From: Pantoea sp. BAV 3049
Lineage (GTDB): Bacteria > Pseudomonadota > Gammaproteobacteria > Enterobacterales > Enterobacteriaceae
NCBI RefSeq assembly: GCF_009765445.1
Contig: NZ_WHOY01000031.1
Span: forward strand, 1,664,340 to 1,728,339
Reading direction: 5' to 3'
DNA: 64,000 nt
Part shown: positions 1 to 7,475 of the stretch, in pieces
How positions within the stretch are numbered: position 1 is the first letter of the stretch
Layout of the letters: every line of letters begins with the position of its first letter
Translations under genes and position numbers: made by a program
Notes under the pieces: generated by a model
Told to the model about the DNA's origin: nothing
What the model saw: only the letters and a program-made list of their open reading frames with translations
The model's database searches: none

Positions 1-98
1 TCACCGGAAACAGTCATAACACATTACTGACCAATGAAGGTATGGCAGAACATTTGTGGGATATGTTCTTCAAATCCGTAAAACAACGTATGTCCTGA
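1..98 (+). CDS. 3' end of an unidentified gene cut by the window edge
   Basis: An open frame enters from the left edge and stops with TGA at 96-98. The visible tail of about 32 residues contains NSHNTLLTNEGMAEHLW and ends VKQRMS. A small ORF with a good ribosome binding site starts 17 bases later, so the two are probably co-transcribed. The Asn-Ser-His context resembles the region of the catalytic histidine near the C-terminus of some lipase-type type VI secretion effectors. That is only a guess from a short tail, and the family cannot be named from what is visible. Confidence 0.5.
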   Translation, partial: TGNSHNTLLTNEGMAEHLWDMFFKSVKQRMS

Positions 99-114
99 GG
101 ACCGGGAGGCAACA

Positions 115-438
115 ATGGTACAACTCAATCTGGTAAAAGTACTGCTGTTGAGCAATGAACGCACCGGCGATGTCCGCTATGAGATTTTCTCGAAGGAAGG
201 TGAAAATCCTGACTACCCGGAGAAAATCATCGTTTATCGTGAGGGAAATATCGGTGAGCATGGTGAGCGTGGCTGGATCAAGACTGACGATGTTATAAGT
301 CTTGAACACTTGGGATTTCAAACCGGTAAGGGATTCCAGACAGCAATAACCTATCACATGCGCCCTGCACGAGATATATGTTCAGCAATAGCTGAATGCC
401 GACAGCACTTTCAGGAAAAGTTTTGTTCTGATAGATAA
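115..438 (+). CDS. small cytoplasmic protein of unknown function, possible immunity partner
   Basis: This is a 107-residue protein without signal peptide or membrane segment. The ATG follows a GGGAGG ribosome binding site at 105-110 and lies 17 bases after the stop of the upstream gene, so translation is probably coupled to it. The sequence is mixed and charged, with many acidic and glycine residues in the middle (EGNIGEHGERGW). I do not recognise the family. Because small genes directly behind putative secreted effectors often encode immunity proteins, that role is possible but unproven. Confidence 0.6.
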   Translation: MVQLNLVKVLLLSNERTGDVRYEIFSKEGENPDYPEKIIVYREGNIGEHGERGWIKTDDVISLEHLGFQTGKGFQTAITYHMRPARDICSAIAECRQHFQEKFCSDR

Positions 439-800
439 TAAGGGTCTTGTAAAGCACACTTGTGTTCAGTTCTTTCGCGGAAAAGTCGGGAGTTATTGAT
501 TTCTGCTCTTGTAATCAGCTCAGCATCACAGTGAGCACCAACATCAAAGAAGACGTTAAGAAGAGGTAGCTACAACGCTGATATTCAACGGAATGAGCAT
601 CAATCCGATAAGGATCTGAAACGTATAAAGACAGCTGCAGGAATACAATACAGATCACGCGGGTCTTACAAGCTGACAGCCATTATTCAAGACCAATGTC
701 GCAGCAGTAATTGAGTTGCCAACTGGATTCTTTAATACTGTAAATGCCCGTCCCACATGAAGCACAGTATTTATCCCCACTGTAATGAGCACTGCACTAG
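439..800. other. intergenic stretch without recognisable gene
   Basis: No ORF with a plausible start and a recognisable product is seen on either strand. The composition is that of ordinary decayed coding DNA. No tRNA, hairpin with a T-tract or repeat array was noticed. Confidence 0.4.
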
Positions 801-959
801 ACACAGTACCAGGAGCTTGTTATCACCGGTACATCCAATCCGTCGATAATGCTGCGTAACTTTCTGTGGCGAGTTTCCGCGTTGACTTCCGGATCCAGAT
901 GGGCACAGCTCGACAGGTCGATACCGCAAATGACCCTGACCCCGAATATGCTCCAGTCA
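801..959 (+). pseudogene. unassigned coding remnant truncated by an IS end
   Basis: After a stop at 798-800, the plus frame is open to a TAA at 957-959. It reads like real protein, with segments ELVITGTSNPSIMLRNFLW and RSIPQMTLTPNMLQS, but has no start codon of its own at the beginning. It stops at about the place where the decayed IS3-family element appears to end (around 955). I infer a gene fragment cut by that insertion. The family was not recognised. Confidence 0.3.
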
Positions 960-978
960 TAATCAGGAATAACCGGCC

Positions 979-1623
979 TCATGTTGGTTGCACATTCTGG
1001 CAACCGGCAGATTTCCCGGCGAATTCAGATGGGGTCATCCAGCCCAGTGCAGAATGGGGACGACTCTGGTTATAGTGTATGCGCCAGGCCTCGATTTTGC
1101 ACCGGGCATCCTCCAGGGACATGAACTAGTTCTCGTTCAGACATTCCTGCCTTAACCTGCCGTTGAAAGACTTCACGGTCGCATTGTCCGTCGGTGTGCC
1201 CGGGCGTGAGAAGTCAATGCGGATACTCCGTTCATACACCCACCTGTCCAGCATTTTCCCTGCAAATTCAGAACCATTATCTGTTTTCAGCAACTGAGGT
1301 AAGGGCCGTCTGAGCGCGATGCTGTTCAGCATTTCTGCCACTTCTGTTGAACGTAAATTCTGGCCCACGCAAATTCCCGGGCATTCACGTGTGAACAAAT
1401 CGATTATCGTCAGCAGGCGCAATCGCCTTCCGTCAAACAGCGCATCAGAGACAAAGTCCATGCCCCAGACGTGATTCGGATACAGCCCCTGAAGCTGCGG
1501 TTGTCGGCGCTGTGCGGATTTATTGCGGCGTGGCCGTTTGAGGCGTAGCGACAGCCCCTGTTCGCTGTAAAGCCGGTAAATCCTTTTGTGGTTATCACGC
1601 CAGCCTTCCCGCCTGAGCATCAC
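979..1623 (-). pseudogene. IS3-family transposase OrfB, truncated and with amber stop
   Basis: The frame encodes the rve-type integrase core: WGMDFVSDALFDG holds the first Asp and LLKTDNGSEF the second. The third catalytic position, normally Glu in the motif DNA..ESFNG, is Lys here (AAG; NATVKSFNG), as one expects from a GAG to AAG change. A TAG at 1123-1125 interrupts the frame where relatives have Trp (NENW), and the reading frame then continues with FMSLEDARCKIEAW and NQSRPHSALGWMTPSEFA to a TGA at 979-981. The N-terminal part of OrfB before LRREGW is missing. It is a clear non-functional remnant. Confidence 0.85.
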
Positions 1624-1830
1624 AGTTTCTTCAGACGCAGGTTTTCCTCTTCCAGCTGCCGCATGTGTTTGAGTTCAGACGGGGAAATTCCACCGTATTT
1701 CTTGCGCCAGGTGTAAAACGTGGCATCGGAGATACCCAGCTTGCGGCAGACATCCGGCACGGACGTCCCCAGCTCGGCCTGCTTCAGGGCAAAGACAATC
1801 TGCTCTTCGGTGAATCGTGACTTTTTTCAT
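1620..1830 (-). pseudogene. IS3-family transposase OrfA (HTH), frameshifted at its start
   Basis: The minus strand encodes the typical OrfA helix-turn-helix protein: RFTEEQIVFALKQAELG, VCRKLGISDATFYTWRKKYG and a leucine-zipper-like tail ending ENLRLKKL. The ATG at 1830 is followed by six A bases. The HTH frame would need five, so the start codon is out of frame and an in-frame TGA directly precedes the HTH frame. The C-terminal end runs straight into orfB sequence, which shows an internal deletion. It belongs to the same decayed element as the OrfB remnant. Confidence 0.8.
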
Positions 1831-2018
1831 TGGCACCACCTCTGTTCAGGATTAGTGACAGATATTTGTCTTTCCCGTTATCTAATACGGAAATGAGAGT
1901 CAAGAAAACTTCAAAGTTGGGCAAAAATCTTAATTTACCTTCTGAGGATCTCCGACATTTACAGATGCTTTTACAAGGGTATGATTTGCCTCAGGACAAC
2001 CACACAAGGAACGTTACC

Positions 2019-2861
2019 ATGGCAGCATTACAATTCCCCTGTACCATTTTTGAAACCCAGAAACGGATGGATGATTACAGCGCCACTGACATGCAGTGTG
2101 GTGACCTGTCCGAAGCACAGCTCAAGTCGCATTATCATCTGGTGGATGTTTCTACCCGGGTGAACCCTTACACGTTGACAAAAATCACCCCATTCGGCCA
2201 GCCACAGTCGATGTTCTATGGTTCGCATGGCGAGGGCAGGAAAATTACCTCTCAGGAGTGCGTCAGCATCTTGTTTGACGAGTTCCGTCACCTGTCCCGA
2301 CCGTTCGCCACTTATGGCCCTTATCGGCACTTGATCGAAAAGATGATTACCCATATGCAGATTGGCAATGGCATACCTTTCCTGGATGTATCATTGGATA
2401 GCGCTTTGAAAGAACATGTCATCTGTGACAAAACAGATAATAGTACCCTATTGAGAATAAAAAACACATTAGAAGAAAATATAAACTGGGAGAAAAGCCT
2501 TTATCCAGATGAGAAAAAAGAAAATTTTAAAGAGATTATATCTGGAGGGAGGTTGCCTAAATTTGACAGGTTTCAGGATAATTTTAACGGAACGGGAATA
2601 ACTGTTCATGATACATGGGCAACACACATTGCTATTAAATCTTTACAGATTAATAATGATCGTTATCGTGCAGTTGTGCATTACAAAGTACAGGATCATT
2701 TTGGTCTGGATGGTGATGATATTTCGAAATTTAAATTTAACCAATTTCGTTTTTTTCGGATATGGTTTGTACTTCAGAGATTCAATCAGTTTGGCTTCAA
2801 ACCATTCATGACTAATATGAATGCCACCATTGAATTTAACGGGAGCCGAAATGGCAGGTAA
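2019..2861 (+). CDS. DUF3289 family protein
   Basis: The product of 280 residues matches the DUF3289 family as I recall it: an N-terminal CTIFETQKRMDDYSATDM segment and a conserved C-terminal half with HDTWATHIAIKSL, VQDHFGLD, FRFFRIWFVLQR and FGFKPFMTNM. The frame is open further upstream to 1830. The ATG at 2019 is preferred because AAGGA lies 8 bases before it and family members begin near this point. The function is not established. DUF3289 genes commonly sit near type VI secretion or Rhs-type loci, and the overlap with a following DUF943 gene suggests an effector/partner pair (inference). The decayed IS lies directly upstream and may have removed its original promoter. The 3' half is AT-rich compared with the core genome. 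Confidence 0.8.
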   Translation: MAALQFPCTIFETQKRMDDYSATDMQCGDLSEAQLKSHYHLVDVSTRVNPYTLTKITPFGQPQSMFYGSHGEGRKITSQECVSILFDEFRHLSRPFATYGPYRHLIEKMITHMQIGNGIPFLDVSLDSALKEHVICDKTDNSTLLRIKNTLEENINWEKSLYPDEKKENFKEIISGGRLPKFDRFQDNFNGTGITVHDTWATHIAIKSLQINNDRYRAVVHYKVQDHFGLDGDDISKFKFNQFRFFRIWFVLQRFNQFGFKPFMTNMNATIEFNGSRNGR

Positions 2862-3330
2862 AGGAATAAAAATCATCATAGCGTTATATTTGCTGGGAGG
2901 GTGTTTGGTTGGATACACCCTCTGGTCATCATTGCGACCTGTTGAAATCGTTGCAATACACAATAGAAGTAGTGGCTTTAGCGATGTTTTGGTCAGAAAT
3001 TTTCCTTTTACTGATAAGGGTAAAATAAATTGGTGGCTAAAAAATAAAGATACCCTTAAAGATAAATACAATATCCCTGCGCCGGAGAGCGATGGTTCAT
3101 TTAATATTACATTCTGGTTGTTTGGGGAAGGTTATATGGAGGAGGGTAAACATGACAGACTTTGCTTTGACGAGATGAAATCTAAGGAAAATTGCATTGA
3201 AAAAGATGCTGCTTTTTCTGTCAGTAACAGCATTAACCTGGGAACTTTTTTCACCGTATATGATGGTAAGTATCAGTTGAAAAAAAATGGGAGCATAGTT
3301 AAGTTAGATAATAAATTAGAGGCTAAATGA
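2851..3330 (+). CDS. DUF943 family membrane-anchored protein, copy 1
   Basis: This 159-residue protein has an N-terminal transmembrane segment (about residues 6-22, IIIALYLLGGCLVGYTLW). The DUF943 pattern follows: LRPVEIVAIH, NFPFTDKGKINWWLKNKD, FWLFGEGY and LCFDEMKSKENCIEKD. The start codon overlaps the end of the DUF3289 gene by 11 bases, so the two are translationally linked. Most of the chain is predicted to lie in the periplasm, anchored in the inner membrane. The role is unknown. A protective role against the upstream DUF3289 product is a hypothesis from the arrangement only. Confidence 0.8.
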   Translation: MAGKGIKIIIALYLLGGCLVGYTLWSSLRPVEIVAIHNRSSGFSDVLVRNFPFTDKGKINWWLKNKDTLKDKYNIPAPESDGSFNITFWLFGEGYMEEGKHDRLCFDEMKSKENCIEKDAAFSVSNSINLGTFFTVYDGKYQLKKNGSIVKLDNKLEAK

Positions 3331-3461
3331 TAGAAACATACTCTCATCTGCCATACTGCTGTCGCAGTACGATACCGAGGTTATCCTGATAAGAATAGCC
3401 TAATCACTGTCATGCCCCTCTAATTTCTGGTAACGTAAAATCTACAGGAACGAACTGGAAA

Positions 3462-3851
3462 ATGATTAAACGTTTTATTATCCTGATGGTTATCGCTATT
3501 TTTGTCGATGCTACATGGTATATGTTAAGGCCTGTCAGGATTGTTGCGGTACATGATGGTAACACTATAATAGTCGAGAACTTCCCACTTTTAAAAAGCC
3601 GACAGATTGCCTGGTGGGAGGAAAATAAAAAAATGATTAAAGATAAATATGATATCCCATTGGCAGACAAAGATGGGTACTATGCCATTTATATTCAGGG
3701 GTTTGGGGATGGATATCGTATGGATAGCCAGTTGGATCAGGACTCTGACTTGTTGTGTTTTAAAGATATGCCTGAAAAAGCTAATTGCATTGAGAAAGAT
3801 CCTCTTTTGACTGTAGGTAACGCCCGAAATGCGCCAAATTATTTCGAGTGA
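3462..3851 (+). CDS. DUF943 family membrane-anchored protein, copy 2
   Basis: This is a second, diverged DUF943 protein of 129 residues. It has an N-terminal membrane anchor (FIILMVIAIFVDATWYML), then LRPVRIVAVHDG, NFPLLKSRQIAWWEENKK, a shortened GFGDGY segment and LCFKDMPEKANCIEKD. It is about 30 residues shorter at the C-terminus than the first copy. The pair is separated by 131 bases and both have AT-rich codon use, so a tandem duplication followed by divergence is likely. Tandem alleles of this kind are typical of immunity-like families, but no function is shown. Confidence 0.75.
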   Translation: MIKRFIILMVIAIFVDATWYMLRPVRIVAVHDGNTIIVENFPLLKSRQIAWWEENKKMIKDKYDIPLADKDGYYAIYIQGFGDGYRMDSQLDQDSDLLCFKDMPEKANCIEKDPLLTVGNARNAPNYFE

Positions 3852-3953
3852 GCCATCGTAATATTGATATATTATCTCACTGTTCTAATAAGAATTATGA
3901 GAACGAAAGAGGCGGCTCACCCCTGATTACGACCCTGAGTAAGCCGCTCATAC

Positions 3954-4298
3954 TCAAACCCGTCTTCCACCTATAACTTCAATAAATTCTTGTATCTGAC
4001 GCTGCTTGCGGGCTGAGAATTTACAAGCTTGTCGCAATGACTTCATCAGCTCCGACTCTTCAGGTTTTTCCGGCTCAGGCTGACGGCTGGTGATCACCAG
4101 ACAGCCTTCCATCACACGTACATCCACCTGAGTGCCAATGCCGAAACCGGCTGCTGCCATCCATTTACCCTTGAGGTTTAGCGATGGGATCTTCTCATAA
4201 TCTGGGAAGGTGCTCGCATAGCTCACTTTTATCCGGTGTGCTGCGTGGCTTATCACTTCTTTCAGATCGGTATCTGCACTACAATCTCGCTCAGCCAT
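3954..4298 (-). CDS. SymE-family toxin (type I TA-like)
   Basis: The 114-residue protein contains a SymE toxin domain, with [16 protein letters not shown] and [16 protein letters not shown] at about residues 36-75. E. coli SymE derives from an AbrB-like fold and is an SOS-induced toxin affecting RNA, controlled by the antisense RNA SymR. The C-terminal extension (residues 76-114) is Lys/Arg-rich. The ATG at 4298 is preferred; an in-frame ATG at 4352 would add 18 residues. A LexA-like box overlapping a perfect TATAAT lies upstream. A SymR-like antisense RNA could exist on the plus strand over the 5' end, but I cannot show it from sequence alone. Confidence 0.7.
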   Translation of the reverse strand: MAERDCSADTDLKEVISHAAHRIKVSYASTFPDYEKIPSLNLKGKWMAAAGFGIGTQVDVRVMEGCLVITSRQPEPEKPEESELMKSLRQACKFSARKQRQIQEFIEVIGGRRV

Positions 4299-4371
4299 AA
4301 TAACTAGTCCTGTAGTTGCTGTGGTTAGCGGTGTGGATGTGTTCCCGCACATTCACATCGCGATTAAATGA

Positions 4372-4391
4372 CCCTGTTATTATAACCAGTA
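4372..4391 (-). promoter_or_regulatory. LexA-like box overlapping the symE-type promoter
   Basis: On the minus strand the sequence reads TACTGGTTATAATAACAGGG. This is CTGG-N8-ACAG, one base off the CTGT-N8-ACAG LexA consensus with exact spacing. It contains a perfect TATAAT -10 hexamer (4379-4384 on the plus strand), so LexA bound here would block the promoter. No good -35 is seen. The box lies 20-90 bases before the possible start codons of the SymE-type gene. SOS control would match the known biology of E. coli symE. Confidence 0.65.
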
Positions 4392-4511
4392 ACTAAAGTC
4401 ATATCAGGCGTGAATCAATTCTAGTTCTAAAACTATTAAGCCGATCGCAAATTTAATGAAAAACATGAAAGGTTAAAATAACGATTTTTTCAGGTTTAAA
4501 TATGTACTATT

Positions 4512-5099
4512 TCAGCGAGTCTTTTTCAACACTGCATTCAACCAGGATTCCGAACCCCGACCTGGCCGTAAATCTCCGGTCCTCCACATATCGATGATAT
4601 TCAATTTATCATTCAATCCCGCAGTGAACCTTTGCAACCCGGCCTCATCCATATCAGTAAACAAGCGCCCATCCTTCTCCCGCTCGCCATTCCCGTATTT
4701 AAACGACAAATACCAGACCCCACCCAGCTTCAACGCCCTTGCCAAAAGCGCCATAACTTCAGACAACTCCTGCTCAGGAACATGCAGCAGGGAAGCGCAG
4801 CACCAAATCCCGTCATACCTCTCAACGGCGCTAACCTCCTGAAGCCGCATCAACTCCACAGGTTTCCCCGTTAACAATTTCGCCCGCTCAACCAGTTCCG
4901 CTGAAGCATCAAACGCCTCAACCTCAAAGCCTATTTCACTGAATGCTTTGATATCGCGGCCAGAGCCACAACCTGCATCCAGAATCCGCGCACCTGGCTG
5001 CATATGAGCGATAAAAGGCTGATACAACGCAGACATATCGACATGCACTGTATCCTCATAAAACCGCTGTGCGTTTCGCTGGTAGTAGTCGTCATTCAT
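4512..5099 (-). CDS. class I SAM-dependent methyltransferase
   Basis: The 195-residue protein has a Rossmann-fold methyltransferase core. Motif I is ILDAGCGSGRD (residues 39-49), an acidic residue follows the second strand (VEAFDAS), and post-motif sequence YDGIWCCASLLHVP corresponds to motif IV. The substrate is unknown; nothing marks it as a DNA methylase (no DPPY or NPPF). The start at 5099 overlaps the stop of the HNH nuclease gene by one base (TGATG), so the two proteins are made together. The pairing raises the possibility of a modification/cleavage system, but a small-molecule or RNA methylase is equally possible. Confidence 0.8.
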   Translation of the reverse strand: MNDDYYQRNAQRFYEDTVHVDMSALYQPFIAHMQPGARILDAGCGSGRDIKAFSEIGFEVEAFDASAELVERAKLLTGKPVELMRLQEVSAVERYDGIWCCASLLHVPEQELSEVMALLARALKLGGVWYLSFKYGNGEREKDGRLFTDMDEAGLQRFTAGLNDKLNIIDMWRTGDLRPGRGSESWLNAVLKKTR

Positions 5100-6112
5100 C
5101 AGAAAATCCCGTCTCCTTGTACGGTGGGCTCCCATTCATGCAACAGCGTATTTTTGGCCGTCTGCCAGCTTTGTTGCAGGAAATTATGCCTCAGCGTCGG
5201 CGTATTGCCTGTCTGCCGGATCAACGTTTCGCGCAGGGGCAAATGGCTGTTAATAAAATACTCGTTCCGGTCATAAAGGCGTTCAAGCCATTTAATCTCA
5301 GGGACTTGGGCAAATTTTCCCTTAGCGCCACGATTACACTCCTGGCAGGCCAGCACCAGGTTCCAGACGCCGTCCAGGTTGCTGAGGCTGTCATTCAGGA
5401 TAAAGGGCAGAAAGTGATCGACGTCAGCCAGACCTTCCTCTCCCGCAGCCACGCTGATTGGGCGGTAGCAGTAAAAGCAGTAGCCTTTCTGATAGCCGTT
5501 CAGGCTGTTGCGGCAACTGGTGATCGTGATGCGCCTGTTGTTCCTGCGGCTGAAGAGCATCTTGCTCTCGCTATCGTATTCAACGGCGATCAGGTTACGC
5601 GATACGCCCATCGCCCAGGCCTCTTCCACCAGACGCCAGCGCGCATCGGTTTCCTGAATCAGGTTGGGGAACTGATCGTTTTCGGTAAGGTAGTAGTAAT
5701 TGTCGGTCAGGCGAATGCCTTTTTCCGTTTTGCGCTCGTCCAGAAAAAAGCGCTTGCCGATCTCAGCCTGATTAACATTATGGAAAGCATCAATCACGTT
5801 GGCAAAGCCCCGTTTCACGGTAATGCCAGTCAGCTGTTCTTCGCTAATCTCACCGTTATTGAACTGCATGCAGGCGTCCAGAAACTGGCTTCGCTTGCTG
5901 GTGATTTGCTTTGGGGCCTGTTTCAGATGAGCACACAGATGGCGGGCAAAAGGGGCGGCCAGCGCCTCAAGGGTTATCAGGTCATTTCCCGGCTGCTTCA
6001 GGTCGTACAGCGCATGGGCGAGGGCGAATTTATAGGAGGCGACATTCTTGCCAAAAAGGATCACCCCGCGCCAGTAGTGCTCGAGTTTGGGATCGGCCTG
6101 ATAAAAACGCAT
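5099..6112 (-). CDS. HNH endonuclease domain protein, partner of the methyltransferase
   Basis: This 337-residue protein has an unrecognised helical N-terminal region (1-200) and a C-terminal zinc-ribbon HNH nuclease: Cys212-x2-Cys215, Asp232-His233 (VDHFLP), Asn251 and Cys256-x2-Cys259-Asn260. All residues needed for a beta-beta-alpha-metal nuclease are present. The gene is the first of a two-gene minus-strand operon with the class I methyltransferase, joined by a one-base overlap. The neighbours (SymE toxin, effector-like lipoproteins) mark an accessory region. Defence against foreign DNA is plausible; I know of no named system that matches this pair. About 290 bases of upstream sequence carry no gene and should hold its promoter. 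Confidence 0.8.
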   Translation of the reverse strand: MRFYQADPKLEHYWRGVILFGKNVASYKFALAHALYDLKQPGNDLITLEALAAPFARHLCAHLKQAPKQITSKRSQFLDACMQFNNGEISEEQLTGITVKRGFANVIDAFHNVNQAEIGKRFFLDERKTEKGIRLTDNYYYLTENDQFPNLIQETDARWRLVEEAWAMGVSRNLIAVEYDSESKMLFSRRNNRRITITSCRNSLNGYQKGYCFYCYRPISVAAGEEGLADVDHFLPFILNDSLSNLDGVWNLVLACQECNRGAKGKFAQVPEIKWLERLYDRNEYFINSHLPLRETLIRQTGNTPTLRHNFLQQSWQTAKNTLLHEWEPTVQGDGIF

Positions 6113-6403
6113 GCAGGGTCCTGTTTTGTGAGGCTGCTCGTAAAAATCAACGTAACAGGATCACATAACAAAACTCGTCGGTTGTAAACCGAAAAGGCTC
6201 AAAGTCTGGCCAACTTTTATTGGCCATCACTATCACTGTAAAGCTATAGCCTCACTAAAATTTAGTCACCGGAACCTCGTATTATTTCGAAATCTGGCAA
6301 TCCTGGATTGCAATCTTCTCTCGCCTCACAATCTCTGGCAGAGACGCTGGATAGCGTTTAGCCGCATCGCTAAGATAGCTTCGGAATTCTTCAAAGGGAC
6401 TTG

Positions 6404-6730
6404 ATGAAAATGAAAATTTCTACCGCGCTTGTCATCATGCTGCTTCTTTCAGGCTGTGAGCTGAACGATCCCCGGCCAAAGGTTTACCCGGCTCAGGTCT
6501 CGCTGATAAACAACAACGTTTGTATGTCAGTTCCTGCGGAAAAGGGGGAGTTTATCGTCTCGTTAAATATCGAGAGTCAGGAGAAAGAGAAGTCACTCCG
6601 TAAACACTTCACTGATGGCTCTCACCCTGTTTATATCTTGCCGGAACAATGTATCCCTCTCTATGGTTATCAGTTTGAGGCTGACCGCCCCTATGGCCTG
6701 TCCATACAGCTTGAAAAGAGGACAGATTAA
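6404..6730 (+). CDS. small periplasmic lipoprotein, putative T6SS immunity type
   Basis: The 108-residue precursor has a short signal peptide ending in a lipobox, LLSGC, so the mature N-terminus would be a lipidated Cys facing the periplasm. The remainder (AQVSLINNNVCMSVP, EQCIPLYGYQFE) resembles the second lipoprotein at 7476: both have a conserved VCxxV pair and a later Cys, which may form a disulphide. A second ATG lies at 6410; AGGGA at 6395-6399 could serve either. The flanking position beside a metallopeptidase-like effector gene suggests immunity. That rests on arrangement and weak resemblance to annotated T6SS immunity lipoproteins. Confidence 0.65.
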   Translation: MKMKISTALVIMLLLSGCELNDPRPKVYPAQVSLINNNVCMSVPAEKGEFIVSLNIESQEKEKSLRKHFTDGSHPVYILPEQCIPLYGYQFEADRPYGLSIQLEKRTD

Positions 6731-6928
6731 CGGGGGGCAGGCCGTACTTTTAGCGCCTCATTTATACTGGCAAAGGGAGAGGGTAACGCGCTAATATTGA
6801 GAGCAATTCAGTAATAAAAGGAAGTCAAGGTGCGTGTATTTTTATATCATATGACGATGTATTGAGGCATGTAGACTCATTGCAGATTCGGCATTAATAT
6901 TCATCAACATGGATAAAAGGAACCAGTA

Positions 6929-7470
6929 ATGATGGAAAAGGATATCAAAGAAGGGACATTACGCCTCCTCACCCTGGGAGAGGTAGCTTTAGCGCGTGGG
7001 GTGTTTGGTCGTTCAATCATCTACCCCAAAGTCTGGATACACTGTGACAGCTATCTGCCACTTGGGCTTCAAGGGAAAAATGTAGGGATGTCGCCAAATG
7101 GTGAGATCTATTTCAGAAAAGAACAGTATTCCCCGGATTTTTCCTCGATGTCGGATTTTCGCAAACAACACTTCTTCATCCATGAAATGGCTCTGTCTGG
7201 CAGCATCAGAAGGGTATGTGGGTGAGAATGAGAGGGTTGTTTAGCTGGGCGGCCAATTATAGTTATAAACTGGATGTTAACCGGGGGATTAATAATTATT
7301 CTATGGAGCAGCAGGCGCAAATCATAGCTGACTATTTCATTCTGGAACGCTATGGCTATGAGCGTTGGCTTTCCGAAAGGAATTATACGTTCTCCTATAA
7401 TGGCCCCGCTGATAAAGGTATAAAAGAAAAATACAAAGCCGTACTAAAATCTTTCTTCCAGCAGAGGTAA
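6929..7470 (+). pseudogene. HExxH metallopeptidase-type effector, frameshifted in the active site
   Basis: Two overlapping frames (6929-7225 and 7216-7470) together make one protein of about 180 residues. The first gives LTLGEVALARGVFG, VWIHCDSYLPLGLQ, MSPNGEIYFRKE and FFIHEMA. The second continues GMWVRMRGLFSWAANY and MEQQAQIIADYF. Inserting one A after GCTC (about 7181) restores HEMAHVWQHQKGMWV, a zinc-binding HExxH motif, and joins the frames. The single-base deletion thus falls in the codon of the second zinc His. Homologues are often annotated as Vgr-related proteins near type VI secretion genes. The start has an AAGGA ribosome site. Flanking lipoproteins may be the immunity genes. Confidence 0.8.
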
Positions 7471-7475
7471 ACGCC

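Larger units (their letters stand above)
955..1860 (-). mobile_element. decayed IS3-family (IS407-group-like) insertion sequence
   Basis: On the minus strand this block carries orfA-like sequence (1830 to 1620) followed directly by orfB-like transposase sequence (1623 to 979). Possible imperfect terminal repeats are TGTCACTAATCC reading inward on the minus strand from 1860 and GTCATAATCAGGAAT reading inward on the plus strand from about 956. The exact ends are uncertain and no target duplication was found. Compared with intact relatives, roughly 250 bases are missing between the HTH protein and the middle of the integrase protein. The element also has a frameshifted orfA start, a catalytic-residue change and an amber stop, so it cannot move by itself. 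Confidence 0.75.

Noticed and set aside
797..1003. Minus-strand ORF downstream of the transposase remnant
   Set aside because: It starts inside the IS end and has no recognisable motif; the plus-strand remnant at 801-959 reads more like protein.
1830..2018. Upstream extension of the DUF3289 protein
   Set aside because: The frame is open, but the first bases belong to the IS end, and the ATG at 2019 has a good ribosome site and fits family N-termini.
5069..6187. Plus-strand ORF of 372 codons
   Set aside because: It is antisense to the HNH nuclease gene, has low-complexity Gln/Ala/Val composition and no recognisable motif; the minus-strand protein has clear catalytic residues.
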